64,000 nucleotides of DNA from CAINVV01 sp963663005 (GCA_963663005.2 CAXXHH010000003.1:930001-994000); one strand, 5' to 3'. Shown: positions 44,365-52,418, counted from the stretch's first letter. Notes: a model not told the origin generated them from the sequence alone. Made by a program: numbers and translations.

Positions 44365-45582
44365 TTACTTATGGGATAAGGGGTAATAAAAGTTGTCGAC
44401 TTTTTGTACTAAACCATCGTCCAATAACTTCTTGGTAACGAATCCAATCCTCATTCTGGTATCGCCGAGTGGAACTTCCATATCAGATACCCTTGTTCCG
44501 TCTTTATGTTGATTGATATAATTCAGCACTTTTTCTTCCAAGGTCAATTCTTTGGTAGCGACGACCGTATCAGGAGTCTTCTCAAAAGGCTTAGCCGTGA
44601 AGTTTTCCTTTTCAAACATGATTTCCTTGACTGCAGCTACTTCGACTTTCGCTGCCGGAGCCTGTTTTTTTGAAGGTTCTGGCTGTGGAGCCTGACCCAG
44701 TTTTGCGATTGCATCTGCCAATTTCGCCCATGTTGCAGCCGCTTGTTTTCTATCGGCTGAAAATTCGCTCAGGAATGTATTGACTTGCTTCTGAATATCA
44801 TGGACCCTCTTCTGAATTCCTGTAAAGGATACGTTAAAATCTTTCAGTCGTTGAGCGTCACTTTTTGACAACTCTTTTCTTGATTTCAGCAAATCAAGCT
44901 TAAGGGCCTTAGCCATTTTTTGGTTTTCCTTGCCCATTTCAGCAAGATTTTTGGCGAACTGGTCCAGCAGTGTTTGCGTATAGTTAACACGAGCGGTTAG
45001 ATTTTCCTTAAGTTCAGCTCTCATCTCCGCTGACATGGTGCTGTGCTCGTTATTGAATTTGACTAATAATTTATCTGTGTTGGCGAAAATTGTGCTAACC
45101 TCTTTCTTCACTTTTGTGATTTCTGCGGTTATACCTTTCATCAGATTGTTGAAATCTTTCAAACGTCCGGTATTCCAATTCAACCTTTTGGTATGGTCTT
45201 CATCGAGTTCTTTGTGCAGCTCTGTGGCCATTTGGTCATGGTCTGTTGAGAAATTTTTGAGCATGTCGGAAGTTGAAATTTTAATTTCATCAACTTCATT
45301 TTGGATTTGGGTAATAGAACCATGGATTCCAGACATCATTTGTTGGAATGAGGCGATCCGCTCTTTTTGTCCCTCGGCTAATGTAGTGCGCAGATTGGCT
45401 GCGTTCGCCCTTAAAGTTGCGGCCATTTCCTGATGATCTTTTCTGAAACCTTCCATGGTTTTCTGCACTTCCTTTACGACCTCTGCATTATCTTTCAGTC
45501 TCTGCTGAAAATCTGCTGCTCTTTGTTTGTAAGAAGCCAAAATCTCATCGCTGAGATTTTTCATTTCGTTTGCCATTCCCAT
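44365..45582 (-). CDS. repetitive coiled-coil protein with winged-helix tail (GvpC-like candidate)
   Basis: A 405-residue protein with a clear AGGAG ribosome binding site 8 bases before ATG 45582. Residues about 15-315 consist of about five imperfect helical repeats of 50-65 residues, each starting like R...FQQ/FNNLM..I and ending in a stretch like DHDQMATELHKEL. This is reminiscent of halobacterial GvpC, a repetitive helical protein that wraps and strengthens the shell. An Ala/Pro/Lys linker (315-345) leads to a winged-helix-like domain (345-405: LTLEEKVLNYINQHKDGTRVSDME). The GvpC assignment rests on architecture and place, not on clear identity. Confidence 0.6.
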   Translation of the reverse strand: MGMANEMKNLSDEILASYKQRAADFQQRLKDNAEVVKEVQKTMEGFRKDHQEMAATLRANAANLRTTLAEGQKERIASFQQMMSGIHGSITQIQNEVDEIKISTSDMLKNFSTDHDQMATELHKELDEDHTKRLNWNTGRLKDFNNLMKGITAEITKVKKEVSTIFANTDKLLVKFNNEHSTMSAEMRAELKENLTARVNYTQTLLDQFAKNLAEMGKENQKMAKALKLDLLKSRKELSKSDAQRLKDFNVSFTGIQKRVHDIQKQVNTFLSEFSADRKQAAATWAKLADAIAKLGQAPQPEPSKKQAPAAKVEVAAVKEIMFEKENFTAKPFEKTPDTVVATKELTLEEKVLNYINQHKDGTRVSDMEVPLGDTRMRIGFVTKKLLDDGLVQKVDNFYYPLSHK

Positions 45583-45611
45583 TTTTAATTTCTCCTATTT
45601 TTAAAAGTTTG

Positions 45612-46223
45612 TTAATTTGCTAATTCCTCTAATAGTTGCTTTTTTACGTTTTTGATGTCCTTGCAAAAAACATGGACATCCTGTTCAAGCAGTTGTTTGA
45701 ATCTGCCTGTGATTTTTTGGTGAATATGCCGGAACTCGGTGAACTTCATTATGGCACGTTCTTTCCTATGTTGTTGTGATTTGAGTATCGTATCCAGTCT
45801 GGTTTTAAATACAGCTATTTTCTCCTTGTAATCATCCTGCTCCAGGCTCTTAATTTCAAGGATGCCGTGACGAAGGAAAAGGACCATTTGCTTTTGGTCT
45901 TCGATGTATTGATAGAACTGATATTCTGCCTCTTTCTCTTTCTCGTTTAGAAAAGTGAAGAGCTCATCCATCAGACAATCGTAATCATTTTTGCGTAACG
46001 AACCGTTTTTAGCCAGGTTATCGCGCAATAATTTATTTAGCTGTGATCTTTCATTTCTAAGTTCCAGCAGGGATTGCTGAAAATCTTTCAGTAAGTCGTT
46101 GGAAGACTCGTTAATCGCTTCAGAAGTGCTGAAAGCCGCTTCGATTTTGAGTATTCGGTCTTCAAAGGAGTTTAATATTGTTTCGATAAAATCGGTTGAG
46201 CTATTCTGGGTAATCGTCTCCAT
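45612..46223 (-). CDS. coiled-coil protein of the gas vesicle operon
   Basis: A 203-residue, highly charged, mostly helical protein (LRNERSQLNKLLRDN, EKEAEYQFYQYIEDQKQM, HRKERAIMKFTEFRH). No family is recognised, and there is no signal or membrane segment. It follows gvpA by 126 bases and precedes the repetitive coiled-coil protein by 29 bases. A role as a scaffold or regulator of vesicle formation is possible but not shown by the sequence. Confidence 0.78.
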   Translation of the reverse strand: METITQNSSTDFIETILNSFEDRILKIEAAFSTSEAINESSNDLLKDFQQSLLELRNERSQLNKLLRDNLAKNGSLRKNDYDCLMDELFTFLNEKEKEAEYQFYQYIEDQKQMVLFLRHGILEIKSLEQDDYKEKIAVFKTRLDTILKSQQHRKERAIMKFTEFRHIHQKITGRFKQLLEQDVHVFCKDIKNVKKQLLEELAN

Positions 46224-46349
46224 CTGAATCCGTTTTTAGTTAGGTTAATCTCAAGATATAGGTGAAGAGTTTCCTTGGCAAATCATGCTGACCATCACGA
46301 ATGAATGAGGATGCTCCGGCAAGTGAACTCTTTAACTACCAGTAGCTAC

Positions 46350-46556
46350 TTATGCAGCTTTTGCAGTTAAACCAATCGCTTCAGCATATTTCAGGTATGT
46401 TTCAACCGATGCGATAACGATTCTTGCTTCGATAGCAAGCAATTCAATACCAACTAATGATACGCGAACCCATGCATCAACTACGACGCCCTTGTCGAGG
46501 ATACGGTCAATGACTTCAACCAAACTGGATGAGCCAATCGTTTTTTCTACTGCCAT
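46350..46556 (-). CDS. gvpA: gas vesicle structural protein GvpA, copy 2
   Basis: A 68-residue GvpA, the main shell protein, with the canonical core SLVEVIDRILDKGVVVDAWVRVSLVGIELLAIEARIVIASVETYLKYAEAIGL broken only by the usual short C-terminal tail. The protein is identical to copy 1. The two genes differ only at silent positions, mainly in the last third, which points to duplication followed by strong selection or gene conversion. A conserved leader element lies 44 bases upstream. Confidence 0.97.
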   Translation of the reverse strand: MAVEKTIGSSSLVEVIDRILDKGVVVDAWVRVSLVGIELLAIEARIVIASVETYLKYAEAIGLTAKAA

Positions 46557-46600
46557 TTTGTTAAGATTTAAATTGTTTAGTTTTTGTTCCGCGCTTTGGT

Positions 46601-46623
46601 TGAGAGGCGGAATTCCTCATTGT
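46601..46623 (-). promoter_or_regulatory. conserved leader element before gvpA copy 2
   Basis: On the minus strand this 23-base block (consensus ACAAYGAGGWAWTCCGYC plus YCTCA) matches 18 of 23 bases of the block at 46890-46912. It contains GAGG/CCTC arms and lies 44 bases before the ATG. The gvpA1-gvpA2 gap also holds a CTTAAGT/ACTTAAG hairpin at about 46628-46647. Confidence 0.5.
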
Positions 46624-46641
46624 TTTCTTAAGTCGAAAAAC

Positions 46642-46848
46642 TTAAGCGGCTTTAGCTGTTAAACCAATAGCTTCGGCATACTTCAAATAAGTTTCAACAG
46701 ATGCGATAACGATTCTTGCTTCAATAGCAAGCAATTCGATACCAACCAATGATACGCGAACCCATGCATCAACTACGACACCCTTGTCGAGGATACGGTC
46801 AATGACTTCAACCAAACTGGATGAGCCAATCGTTTTTTCTACTGCCAT
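46642..46848 (-). CDS. gvpA: gas vesicle structural protein GvpA, copy 1
   Basis: The first gene of the locus, a 68-residue GvpA identical in protein sequence to copy 2. GvpA assembles into the ribbed, gas-permeable, water-excluding wall. The hydrophobic face of its beta-hairpin (VVVDAWVRVSLVGIELLAI) lines the gas side. It is preceded by a conserved leader element and a sigma-54-like promoter candidate, as expected for the most strongly expressed gene of the set. Confidence 0.97.
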   Translation of the reverse strand: MAVEKTIGSSSLVEVIDRILDKGVVVDAWVRVSLVGIELLAIEARIVIASVETYLKYAEAIGLTAKAA

Positions 46849-46889
46849 TTTGTTAATTATTAATTGTTGATATTAAACCGTACTTTATA

Positions 46890-46912
46890 TGAGGGACGGA
46901 TTACCTCGTTGT
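46890..46912 (-). promoter_or_regulatory. conserved leader element before gvpA copy 1
   Basis: The 23-base block is shared with the leader of copy 2 and lies 41 bases before the ATG. Its 5' end coincides with the transcription start predicted from the sigma-54-like motif, so it would be the first part of the mRNA. It may act in RNA stability or translation. Confidence 0.5.
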
Positions 46913-46920
46913 CTGTCTAT

Positions 46921-46937
46921 ATTCAAAGGGCATGCCA
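46921..46937 (-). promoter_or_regulatory. sigma-54-like -24/-12 promoter candidate for gvpA
   Basis: Minus strand TGGCATGCCCTTTGAAT matches the -24/-12 consensus TGGCACG-N4-TTGCA at 10 of 12 fixed positions. The mismatches are one base in the -24 box and the C of the -12 GC. Predicted start is about 46911. No TAnnTTTG box is seen nearby. Confidence 0.4.
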
Positions 46938-47001
46938 CAAAATCAAATTTGCTCTCCCTTCGATTAGATGAAAAGCTAAGTACCAATCAGAGAGAATAAT
47001 A

Positions 47002-47101
47002 AAAATTTCAAAAAAATCGTTCCGGCATAAAATTTTTGAAATTTTGAAATTTTCTGATTTTTCAGATTGCTCAAATTCGTGCAATCGCTCATTTTTGAGC
47101 A
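47002..47101. other. cluster of AT-rich inverted repeats between gvpA and the epimerase gene
   Basis: AAAATTTCAAAAA (47002-47014) and TTTTTGAAATTTT (47033-47045) are perfect 13-base arms. TCTGATTTTTCAGA is at 47053-47066, and TGCTCAAA/TTTGAGCA arms frame 47068-47101. They lie upstream of the gvpA promoter candidate and could insulate it or bind a regulator. A 65-codon open frame here is not called a gene. Confidence 0.5.
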
Positions 47102-47102
47102 C

Positions 47103-47131
47103 AAAAAAAGGGAGAAGTTTGCACCTCTCCC
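47103..47131 (-). terminator. terminator of the aldose epimerase gene
   Basis: On the minus strand GGGAGA...TCTCCC with a 10-base loop is followed by TTTTTTT, 23 bases after the epimerase stop. Confidence 0.75.
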
Positions 47132-47153
47132 TCTCCTGAAATAACAGGATATT

Positions 47154-48032
47154 TTATTCGTGAACTTCCACAATATAAGTTGCCTGAAACTCTTCTCCGG
47201 GAGCTAGTTTAATGATACCTTCCTTGTTTTCAATCTGTTGGTCGGTATTCCATTTGTCGGCCACACCGCACCAAGGTTCAATACAGATGAAATCCCCATT
47301 TGTCTTAGCCCAAATTCCCAGGTACGGAAAATCTTCAAATGTCACAGAAAGAGATTGGGTTGATTTGGTACTCCGAAGAGTTACTTTTCTCGACTTCAGA
47401 TCTTTGAATATCAGGGCATCCTTGCTAAACAGTTCGTGAGTCAACGCGATTTTATTTGAGTTATTAAACACTGGCGCCGTTTCGTCTAAAACAGTTCCAT
47501 TTTCGTGCAAAAGCCAGGTGGATGAATTTTCCATCGCCTCAAACTCAAGATAATAATCTTCGTACTTTTCATCAGGATGGATGGGGCATTTAAATCCGGG
47601 ATGGCCTCCCAACGAAAAATACAGCGCGGTGTTCCCAGGATTGGTAACCTTGTGTATCACTTTGACTTTTGTTCCCTCCAGCACAAATTGGATGCTGAAG
47701 TCAAAATCAAAGGGGAAAACCCTGAGCGTATCTTTGTTTGCACTCATTCCGAAGGTCAGGGAATCCGCAGTAATTCCCGTTAACAGCAGTTGCGGATTCT
47801 CCCGGATAAATCCGTGTTTGGTAAGCATGTATTTTTCACCTTTCCAAAGAAACGTATTATCCTTCAAGCCTCCGACGATAGGAAACAGAATCGGTGCAGT
47901 ACTGTTCCAGATTGTGGGATCCATGCCCCACATGTATTCGATGCCTGTTTTCACAGATTTTACTGATAGCAGTTCGGCCCCTGGTTGCCGAACCGTGATT
48001 TCGAGTTGGGAGTTTTTGGCGTAGTGTCTCAT
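47154..48032 (-). CDS. aldose 1-epimerase family protein (LacX-like)
   Basis: A 292-residue galactose mutarotase-like protein of the LacX subgroup. The pattern is AELLSVKSVKTGIEYMW near residue 20, WNSTAPILFPIVGGL near 43, KHGFIRE (catalytic-region His) near 71, FSLGGHPGFKCP (second His) near 142, and FICIEPWCGVAD with the catalytic Glu near 253. It interconverts alpha and beta anomers of an aldose, in the cytoplasm, helping feed sugars into catabolism. It is terminated before the gas vesicle locus and is therefore a separate unit. Confidence 0.9.
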   Translation of the reverse strand: MRHYAKNSQLEITVRQPGAELLSVKSVKTGIEYMWGMDPTIWNSTAPILFPIVGGLKDNTFLWKGEKYMLTKHGFIRENPQLLLTGITADSLTFGMSANKDTLRVFPFDFDFSIQFVLEGTKVKVIHKVTNPGNTALYFSLGGHPGFKCPIHPDEKYEDYYLEFEAMENSSTWLLHENGTVLDETAPVFNNSNKIALTHELFSKDALIFKDLKSRKVTLRSTKSTQSLSVTFEDFPYLGIWAKTNGDFICIEPWCGVADKWNTDQQIENKEGIIKLAPGEEFQATYIVEVHE

Positions 48033-48177
48033 ATAAATTTAGTTTTAGTGTATCAATTTGACGGTTTGACAATTCGACGAAGCGAAGATTGGCAGGTTAA
48101 TTCTTAAGATCAATTCAAAGGTAATCGGAACTTCCCATATCAGCAACCCCTGCTGGCAGAATAGTCGTGTTGGGTAA

Positions 48178-50769
48178 TTATCTCGCGTTTTCCACTGAAT
48201 TATGGAAGGCTTTTACATCGATCTCACCTGCTTCGGAATAATTCAGGACATTTTCCCGCTTAGCGATCCGGCAAAAATCTGAATAAGTACCATCCTGACG
48301 AGCCATAACAGGTGTCCTTTTGCATTTAAGATAGAGCACTGGCAACGAACACATTTCAACGCGTCGGGCAATTTCTTCATTGTCGGCCACCTTTAGGGCT
48401 TCCTTAAAAAGATCGCAGGATTTTTGAACAAAGTCGTCCGAGAAGATCGCATCTCCGGGAGTCAGACCAAGATGTATGTGGGTATCCGGCGTGATTCTGT
48501 TGTGAAGGAGGTCGAAATATTGTCTAACGAACTTTCCGGCACGACCGTAATATCCATACATGAAATCGTTGATCACATCCTCGGCGTTGCATTCAGGATT
48601 CCAAAGTAATTTGGAAATCAGGTAGGCCCGAAGCTCCGAAAATTCGCCCCCTCGACTCTGATAAGCAGCCTGTTCCATGATACCGATAGCGTGGTTGTCG
48701 CGGAAGGATTGAATGTTGGATTGCAGTACCCTGAAGTTCGGATAGGGCATCACATAGTGGCCAAAGTTGACTACATAATCCCAAATATACATATGAGGTG
48801 CAATTGCAGACCAGCCCTTAAGATCTTCGAGGAACGATTGGTTCTCCGGACATGATTTGAAGTCGTGGGCAAAGCAGCATTCGATGCTGCAGAGGCGAAC
48901 CACCACATTGTTTCGCGGGCTTATATTTTTGGGAGGCGTGCGGGTATATTGGTAAGCGAGTGTGCCGATAAACTTATCAGGAAACTCCTTCTCCACTGCC
49001 TCGGCCACCTGGTTCACAAACCAGATTATCAATCCGGATTCACCTCCCTTATCCTTGGCAATCGCCTGACATTTATCACATTGACATGGGTTATACCAAT
49101 CGTTTTGAGAAACGTCGTAGATCAGGTATTCCGGACTCTCCCGCATTCGCTTTTTGATGCGCTCGGTCATGATCCGGAGCACATCAGGATTTGTCAGACA
49201 GAGCTGAGCCCTTTCGAAAATACGCTTGCCATCGATCAGACTATAATATTCGGGGTGTTTTTTATAAAATTCTGCAGGCGGCATCAAGGGATAAAAAGTG
49301 TGAACAGACCAGTAACTTTCCACTCCGCCAGGTTGTTTCCGGTAGCCCATGGCACCATTCATCTTGTTTCGGGTAGCCCAGGTTGGATCGAATGCCTCAA
49401 AGTAGAAATTATTCCGGACACGTACCCCGGGGTTTTCGCTATGTTCCAGCCAAACAAATTTGTATGAATCCCTTTTAGGTGTGACACTGACTGTTGGCGT
49501 ATACCACCTGCACCCCAACTCCCGCTCAAGGAAATCAAAGACACCATACATGGTACCACGTTGTTTCCCTCCGGTAATATAAATGTTTGGCCCGATGTTG
49601 AAATAGTTAAAAGACTCATCCGAGGCCGGTGACGACGAAGCATTGACACCTCCTGAATTTCCGGTTACGGATCCGATCGGAGGAGTTACGCCAAGCAAAA
49701 TCTGAGCTCCGGTGAACCTGGCATCAAAGGAAGTGATTGGCAGTTCAGCCCCACTAATTTCTTTCAGCCAATGCTGCAATTCATTCGCAGCAAACTTTTC
49801 AGATTCGGAAGCGTTATCGGCCAGTACGATACGATAATCGGACTTTCCACCGCTGAAAAGCGTATATTCGGTGCGCTTTCCGGCTGTGAATCCAATTTTT
49901 CGTTGCAAGGTATTGCCCGTTTTGAGTTGCACCTTGAGAATCGCATTATATGGTTGGAAAATGGGGGAAGCGATTTTGAGCGGACTGCAAAAATTGGAAG
50001 ATCGCTCTTCCTTTGAGAGTATATTTCCGTGATTATCACTGATCTCGATTTCCAATTTTTGAACCAATGCATTTATGACATCTGTCGAATAGGACGTGAC
50101 AACACTGGCTTCCCCCATATCGTTAGCCCAAATCTTGAAGAAATCGCCTCTTTCGAGGGCTTCGACCGCCGAGAAAGGGTGAAACCTCAAGGCAAAACCC
50201 CATTTGTTACCATGCTGTTCTATCTTTAGAAGGATTGAATTTTTTCCCTTTTTCAAACGCACGGGTATCAGATCCCCGTCAATTTTGACGACGCGTGAGG
50301 CGGGATAGTCGAACACCTCGGTGCCGTTTACGAAAAGTCTGGCGCCATCGTTTGAGCCAAGGCCTATTAATTGGATTCCATCTTCTATGGCCTCAACCTC
50401 CGTGTAGGCATAAGCAAAAACGGGAAACGATTTGGAGACGGCAGAAACCAGATTTACAATTGAGTCTTTCGATTCGACAGACTTCCAGGTTACTGATCCT
50501 TTTGGCAGTCTGACGATATCTCCGGATTTGACTTTGAGATTTCGCTCCCCGCCGAATTTTCCCAGATAGTCGGCATTAAATCCGGGAAGATGCTCGAATG
50601 ATTTCTCCAAGTCGGTTTGTGGTTGCAAAGGGATCGGTCCAAGAACTAACCAGGATTTAATAAATTTTCCATCAGCAATCGTTTTGGATTGCATCGTTGA
50701 AATGCCCTTCCCCTGAAATGAAATAAATAGGAATAAGAGCGGAAACAGTAGTCGTGTGATTTTAGTCAT
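48178..50769 (-). CDS. DUF4838 domain protein, glycan-degradation associated
   Basis: An 863-residue secreted protein (signal MTKITRLLFPLLFLFIS). Residues about 30-220 resemble a galactose-binding-like jelly roll (LVLGPIPLQPQ, VNGTEVFDYPASRVVKI). A segment near 310-420 resembles the alpha-glucuronidase N-terminal domain (ANELQHWLKEISGAELPI). The DUF4838 core (about 450-760) is a TIM-barrel-like domain with DVSQNDWYNPCQCDKCQAI and WDYVVNFGHYVMPYPN. This architecture is found in polysaccharide loci and resembles GH67-type enzymes, but no activity is assigned. The gene is divergent from the Tat-exported isomerase-like gene; the intervening 153 bases show no clear promoter boxes. Confidence 0.88.
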   Translation of the reverse strand: MTKITRLLFPLLFLFISFQGKGISTMQSKTIADGKFIKSWLVLGPIPLQPQTDLEKSFEHLPGFNADYLGKFGGERNLKVKSGDIVRLPKGSVTWKSVESKDSIVNLVSAVSKSFPVFAYAYTEVEAIEDGIQLIGLGSNDGARLFVNGTEVFDYPASRVVKIDGDLIPVRLKKGKNSILLKIEQHGNKWGFALRFHPFSAVEALERGDFFKIWANDMGEASVVTSYSTDVINALVQKLEIEISDNHGNILSKEERSSNFCSPLKIASPIFQPYNAILKVQLKTGNTLQRKIGFTAGKRTEYTLFSGGKSDYRIVLADNASESEKFAANELQHWLKEISGAELPITSFDARFTGAQILLGVTPPIGSVTGNSGGVNASSSPASDESFNYFNIGPNIYITGGKQRGTMYGVFDFLERELGCRWYTPTVSVTPKRDSYKFVWLEHSENPGVRVRNNFYFEAFDPTWATRNKMNGAMGYRKQPGGVESYWSVHTFYPLMPPAEFYKKHPEYYSLIDGKRIFERAQLCLTNPDVLRIMTERIKKRMRESPEYLIYDVSQNDWYNPCQCDKCQAIAKDKGGESGLIIWFVNQVAEAVEKEFPDKFIGTLAYQYTRTPPKNISPRNNVVVRLCSIECCFAHDFKSCPENQSFLEDLKGWSAIAPHMYIWDYVVNFGHYVMPYPNFRVLQSNIQSFRDNHAIGIMEQAAYQSRGGEFSELRAYLISKLLWNPECNAEDVINDFMYGYYGRAGKFVRQYFDLLHNRITPDTHIHLGLTPGDAIFSDDFVQKSCDLFKEALKVADNEEIARRVEMCSLPVLYLKCKRTPVMARQDGTYSDFCRIAKRENVLNYSEAGEIDVKAFHNSVENAR

Positions 50770-50922
50770 TTTGTTAAATTGTAGTTATCGATCGTAGTTA
50801 TTCATCGCGCAATGCGAAAAGAAGCTGTATAAAATGCAAGATAAATTTACATTTAAAATTTATTTAAATTCGTACAATTCCACGGCACGGCTAGTGAATA
50901 ATATAAATTGAAAAACAGCGAT

Positions 50923-51789
50923 ATGAAGAGAAGAGATATGATTGGCAAAATTGCAGCAACGGCGGCGCTTTCGGCTACAACTTTTCCTTTTCAGGAAACG
51001 ATGGCGGCCGGATTTTCGGCTAACGGATTAAAAGGAAATATTCGCCATTCAGTGAGCCAGTGGTGCTACGGAGATATTCCGCTGAATGATTTTGCGAAAG
51101 CCTGCAAAGAGATGGGCATCGAGTCCATTGAGCTCTTGCAGGAAAAGGACTGGGCTACAGTGAAATCTTTCGGATTGAAATGCGCTGTCGGCTATGCCAC
51201 GGATTGGGGAATCCCCAAGGGGTTCAACCGGATTGAAAACCACGACAAGCTTGTTGCCGATTTCGAGGCGATGATACCGAAAGCAGCGGCAGCAGGAGTC
51301 CCAAATCTGATCTGCTTCTCGGGTAACAGGGAAGGTCAGAATGACCAGGTCGGCCTGATAAATTGTGCCAAAGGTTTGCGCAGGCTCACTCCGCTCGCAG
51401 AGAAGCACGGTGTCACAATTATCATGGAATTGCTCAACAGTTATGGGCACAAAGACTACCAATGTGACAAAACAGCCTGGGGTTCTGCACTTTGCGAGAT
51501 GGTGGGATCAGATCGATTCAAATTACTGTATGACATTTACCACATGCAAATCATGGAAGGGAATGTGATTGACACGATCCGTAAGTTCAGCAAGTATATC
51601 GGACACATACATACCGGTGGCGTACCCGGAAGGCACGAATTGGATGAGACACAGGAACTTTACTATCCTGCCATCATGAAAGCGATCGTCGAAACCGGAT
51701 ACAAAGGATTCGTCGGACAGGAGTTTGTGCCAAGTAATCCAGATAAGCTCGCCGCGCTTAAGAAATGCATCCAGATTTGCGATGTATAA
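50923..51789 (+). CDS. Tat-exported TIM-barrel sugar isomerase (hydroxypyruvate isomerase-like)
   Basis: From ATG 50923 the product has 288 residues; a TTG at 50908 is a weaker start. It begins MKRRDMIGKIAATAAL, a twin-arginine signal, and continues as a xylose-isomerase-like TIM barrel of the hydroxypyruvate isomerase subgroup. VTIIMELLNSYGH contains the metal-binding Glu, LLYDIYHMQIMEGN the Asp/His ligands, IGHIHTGGVPGRHELD a further His, and FVGQEFVPSNP the last Glu. Export is unusual for the cytoplasmic prototype but common for Bacteroidota relatives. Substrate unknown. Confidence 0.88.
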   Translation: MKRRDMIGKIAATAALSATTFPFQETMAAGFSANGLKGNIRHSVSQWCYGDIPLNDFAKACKEMGIESIELLQEKDWATVKSFGLKCAVGYATDWGIPKGFNRIENHDKLVADFEAMIPKAAAAGVPNLICFSGNREGQNDQVGLINCAKGLRRLTPLAEKHGVTIIMELLNSYGHKDYQCDKTAWGSALCEMVGSDRFKLLYDIYHMQIMEGNVIDTIRKFSKYIGHIHTGGVPGRHELDETQELYYPAIMKAIVETGYKGFVGQEFVPSNPDKLAALKKCIQICDV

Positions 51790-51796
51790 AAGTGGT

Positions 51797-51820
51797 CAAA
51801 TCTGGGGGATTTGTTTTCTT
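51797..51820 (+). terminator. terminator after the isomerase gene
   Basis: CAAATC-TGGGG-GATTTG stem followed by TTTTCTT, 7 bases after the stop codon. Confidence 0.6.
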
Positions 51821-51871
51821 CGCAAGCTTTGATAGATGTGTTTAATTGACCCGACTTTCCTGTTTTATGCT

Positions 51872-51880
51872 TAAATTTGC
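51872..51880 (+). promoter_or_regulatory. -7 box of the toxin-antitoxin pair
   Basis: TAAATTTGC matches TAnnTTTGC exactly; a TTG lies 23 bases upstream (51846-51848). The leader to the antitoxin ATG would be about 9 bases. Confidence 0.45.
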
Positions 51881-51895
51881 TATAAATTATCTGCT

Positions 51896-52135
51896 ATGCA
51901 CACAGTTAAGCTTAATATTGACGACAAAATTTACGATAAAATTCTTTGTTTTCTGAACGAATTTGGAAAAGATGAATTGGAAATTATTGTAGAGGACGTT
52001 AATTTTCTTGAGAATAAGAAATACCTTGAAACAGAATTACAGGAAACCAAGGAGGGAAAAGGTAGTTATTACACGATTGAAGAAGTGGAGAAACGACTTG
52101 ATAAGATTATTGAGAAGCATGAAAATAATCTTTAA
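51896..52135 (+). CDS. putative antitoxin of a RelBE/ParDE-type pair
   Basis: A 79-residue acidic protein: a beta-strand start (HTVKLNIDDKIYDKILCFL) followed by helices (YLETELQETKEGKGS, IEEVEKRLDKIIEK). The size, charge, and 17-base overlap with a RelE/ParE-like reading frame downstream point to an antitoxin. No DNA-binding motif is obvious, though the N-terminal strand could form a ribbon-helix-helix. It is intact while its toxin is frameshifted. Confidence 0.7.
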   Translation: MHTVKLNIDDKIYDKILCFLNEFGKDELEIIVEDVNFLENKKYLETELQETKEGKGSYYTIEEVEKRLDKIIEKHENNL

Positions 52136-52398
52136 AGAATCGTTTGTTAGGCGTCTCGAAAGTCAAATCGAATACATAATTTGTTTCAAATCCTGATCAG
52201 GCAAAGAAATTTAAGCTAGATATTTTAAATAGAATAAATCAGATTCCATCAAATCCATTCAAGCACAGAAAATCAATATATTTTGATGACATAACCATTC
52301 GAGATTTAACTTTCAAAGGATACACAGTCGTTTTTCGCATAAATGAAGACACGATTGAAGTTTTCGGTTTCGTTAAATACCAAAATTTTCCATTATAA
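52119..52398 (+). pseudogene. RelE/ParE-type toxin with a single frameshift
   Basis: The frame from ATG 52119 reads MKIIFKESFVRRLESQIEYI and stops at 52196. One base away the frame continues VSNPDQAKKFKLDILNRI, SNPFKHRKSIYFDD, DLTFKGYTVVFRIN and ends EVFGFVKYQNFPL at 52398. Together this is a normal RelE/ParE toxin of about 92 residues. One base too many or too few in the AATTTG run near 52177-52183 explains the break. It may be a true inactivation or a sequence error. Confidence 0.75.
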
Positions 52399-52418
52399 AT
52401 TTCTCAACATTATTCAAT

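Noticed and set aside
46976..47173. 65-codon minus-strand frame upstream of gvpA
   Set aside because: It runs through inverted repeats and the epimerase terminator; composition is Phe/Lys/Ser-rich as expected from A/T runs.
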